Below are positions 4,807 to 6,250 of a DNA stretch of 6,250 nt, in pieces. Under the pieces are notes generated by a model. That model was given only the letters and a program-made list of their open reading frames with translations, had not been told where the DNA came from and ran no database searches. Source of the DNA: an uncultured Sphingomonadales bacterium (GTDB taxonomy: Bacteria > Pseudomonadota > Alphaproteobacteria > Sphingomonadales > Sphingomonadaceae); contig CAJBSR010000340.1 of NCBI GenBank assembly GCA_903958285.1, positions 1 to 6,250 of the forward strand, given 5' to 3'. A program made the position numbers and the translations under genes. The first letter of the stretch is position 1. The number at the start of each line of letters is the position of its first letter.

Positions 4807-6180
4807 ATGAGCACGAAGACGGAGAGCGGCGCATTTGACCCGCCAATCGAGAACCGCGCTGATCTGATCAGCGTGTTCGCCAAGGGAGAAAAGCCGGCGG
4901 CCCGCTGGCGGATCGGGACGGAGCACGAAAAGTTCGTGTACCGCACCGCCGATCATCGCGCGCCTTCCTATAACGAACCCGGCGGTATCCGCGATCTTTT
5001 GATGGCGATGACCCGCTATGGCTGGGAACCCATCATGGAGGGCGACAACGTCATCGCGCTCGGTGGTGCGGATGGCAATGTCAGCTTGGAACCCGCCGGG
5101 CAGCTTGAACTTTCCGGTGCCCCGCTCGAAAACCTGCACCAGACCTGCGCCGAAACCGGCCGCCATCTGAAGCAGGTGAAGGAAATTGGCGCTGAACTGG
5201 GCCTCGGCTTCCTTGGCCTTGGCATGTGGCCGGACAAGACGCGTGACGTCCTGCCGATCATGCCCAAGGGCCGCTATGGCATCATGCTGCAGCATATGCC
5301 GCGCGTGGGCACGATGGGCCTCGATATGATGCTGCGCACCTGCACCATCCAGACCAACCTCGATTATTCGAGCGAGGCCGACATGGTGAAGAAGTTCCGC
5401 GTCAGCTTGGCACTCCAGCCGCTCGGCACTGCGCTCTTCGCCAATTCGCCGTTCACGGAGGGCAAGCCCAACGGCTATCTCTCCTACCGCTCGCATATCT
5501 GGACCGATACGGATCCCGCGCGCACGGGCATGTTGCCCTTCGTCTTTGAAGATGGCTTCGGCTATGAACGCTATGCCGACTATATGCTCGATGTGCCGAT
5601 GTACTTCGTCTACCGGAACGGCAAATATATCGACGCAGCGGGCAAGAATTTCCGCGACTTCCTCGACGGCAATCTTGATGTGTATCCCGGCCAGAAGCCG
5701 ACCATTGGCGACTGGAATGATCACCTCTCAACAGCCTTCCCCGAAGTCCGCCTCAAGAGCTTCCTCGAAATGCGCGGGTCAGACGGTGGCCCCTGGAACC
5801 GCATCTGCGCCTTGCCTGCGTTCTGGGTTGGCTTGCTTTATGACGGATCGGCGCTCGATGCAGCGTGGGATCTGGTCAAGCATTGGACCATCGAAGATCA
5901 CCAAAAGCTGCGCGATGCCGTGCCGAAACTGGGGCTGAAGGCACCGTTGCCCGATGGCCGCACGCTCAACGATCTCGCCAAGCAAGTGCTCGACATTGCC
6001 ACGGCCGGCCTCAACGCCCGCGCGCAGGTCAATTCCATGGGCGACAATGAAAGCGGCTTCCTCAACCCGCTCCGCCGCATGGTCGACAGCGGCAAAACGT
6101 CGGCTGACGAATTGCTAGAGAAGTTCAACGGACCTTGGGCAGGTGACCTCACGAAGGTGTATGACGAGTATAGCTTTTAA
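4807..6180 (+). CDS. gshA: Glutamate-cysteine ligase, plant/alphaproteobacterial type
   Basis: Catalyses the ATP-dependent joining of glutamate and cysteine to gamma-glutamylcysteine, the first step of glutathione synthesis in the cytoplasm. The 457-residue product belongs to the GCS2-like group shared by alphaproteobacteria and plant GSH1, not the E. coli gamma type. Visible blocks: RIGTEHEKF (35-43, Glu/Mg-binding region), SLEPAGQLELSG (93-104), LGLGMWPD (136-143), MPKGRYGIM (152-160), TIQTNLDYSSE (180-190), NSPFTEGKPNGYLSYRSHIW (213-232), FLEMRGSDGGP (319-329) and a C-terminal EYSF. Length is normal for the family. There are only three cysteines (114, 179, 334). The ATG at 4807 has AAGGGGG five bases upstream; an in-frame TTG at 4750 inside the prmA 3' end lacks this. 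The gene ends 9 bases before a palindromic repeat that could terminate it. Identity is very secure. Confidence 0.96.
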   Translation: MSTKTESGAFDPPIENRADLISVFAKGEKPAARWRIGTEHEKFVYRTADHRAPSYNEPGGIRDLLMAMTRYGWEPIMEGDNVIALGGADGNVSLEPAGQLELSGAPLENLHQTCAETGRHLKQVKEIGAELGLGFLGLGMWPDKTRDVLPIMPKGRYGIMLQHMPRVGTMGLDMMLRTCTIQTNLDYSSEADMVKKFRVSLALQPLGTALFANSPFTEGKPNGYLSYRSHIWTDTDPARTGMLPFVFEDGFGYERYADYMLDVPMYFVYRNGKYIDAAGKNFRDFLDGNLDVYPGQKPTIGDWNDHLSTAFPEVRLKSFLEMRGSDGGPWNRICALPAFWVGLLYDGSALDAAWDLVKHWTIEDHQKLRDAVPKLGLKAPLPDGRTLNDLAKQVLDIATAGLNARAQVNSMGDNESGFLNPLRRMVDSGKTSADELLEKFNGPWAGDLTKVYDEYSF

Positions 6181-6189
6181 CGGCTGAAT

Positions 6190-6212
6190 GTCATTTCCGC
6201 GAAAGCGGGAAT
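6190..6212. repeat. Short palindromic repeat, copy 1 (REP-like)
   Basis: The unit is GTC followed by ATTTCCGC, loop GAAA, then GCGGGAAT. The stem is 8 bp with one T-G mismatch that would be a G-U wobble in RNA. It starts 10 bases after the gshA stop and is 38 bases from the start of copy 2. GTCATTCCCGCGAAAGCGGG-type elements are commonly dispersed between genes in proteobacterial genomes, from my general knowledge. It may act as a terminator or mRNA end-stabiliser for gshA. Confidence 0.8.
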
Positions 6213-6227
6213 CCACACCCCCAGATT

Positions 6228-6250
6228 GTCATTCCCGCGAAAGCGGGAAT
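6228..6250. repeat. Short palindromic repeat, copy 2 (REP-like, reaches window edge)
   Basis: The same unit as copy 1 in the same orientation, with a perfect 8-bp stem ATTCCCGC / GCGGGAAT around GAAA. The two units are separated by 15 unrelated bases (6213-6227). More copies may continue past the window edge. The direct tandem arrangement, short length and internal symmetry fit REP-type elements and not a CRISPR array. Confidence 0.8.

Noticed and set aside
4678..5724. 348-residue frame on the minus strand over gshA
   Set aside because: It runs antisense through conserved gshA blocks and into the prmA end, shows no family motif and is explained by codon bias.
6190..6250. CRISPR array
   Set aside because: Only two short self-complementary units with a 15-base gap, and no cas genes; REP-like repeats explain it better.

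Overview
The window looks like chromosomal DNA of an alphaproteobacterium, most likely a member of the Sphingomonadales. The signs are moderately high GC (roughly 60% by eye), sdh genes in the order sdhC-sdhD-sdhA with alphaproteobacterial-type membrane anchors, a plant/alphaproteobacterial-type glutamate-cysteine ligase, a winged-helix regulator of a form I associate with sphingomonads, and a repeat of the GTCATTCCCGCGAAAGCGGGAAT type. The placement rests on recalled family features, not on a search.

Layout. The left 1.75 kb, read leftward, is the succinate dehydrogenase operon: sdhC (1754-1359), sdhD (1354-965) and the first 321 codons of sdhA (965 to the window edge). sdhB is presumably beyond the left edge. 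A 103-base divergent control region (1755-1857) separates it from a rightward short-chain dehydrogenase/reductase gene (1858-2550). A 254-base, partly AT-rich spacer with two inverted repeats leads to a small winged-helix (MarR-like) regulator (2805-3299), which ends at a hairpin plus T-run terminator. Converging on it is a 70-residue orphan gene (3593-3381, minus strand) with a strong Shine-Dalgarno sequence. After a 183-base divergent spacer with two hairpins come a PrmA-type ribosomal protein L11 methyltransferase (3777-4763) and gshA, glutamate-cysteine ligase (4807-6180), 43 bases apart on the same strand. The window ends in two copies of a short palindromic repeat with a GAAA loop.

How the genes work together. 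sdhCDA(B) encode complex II of the TCA cycle and respiratory chain. gshA starts glutathione synthesis. prmA modifies the ribosome and may be co-transcribed with gshA. The SDR, the regulator and the 70-residue protein have no function that can be fixed from sequence. This is mainly an ordinary housekeeping region, and I see no phage, transposase, CRISPR or toxin-antitoxin system. The points most worth a second look are the orphan small protein, the inverted repeats before the regulator, the mirrored sdhC/SDR control region and the terminal repeat pair.
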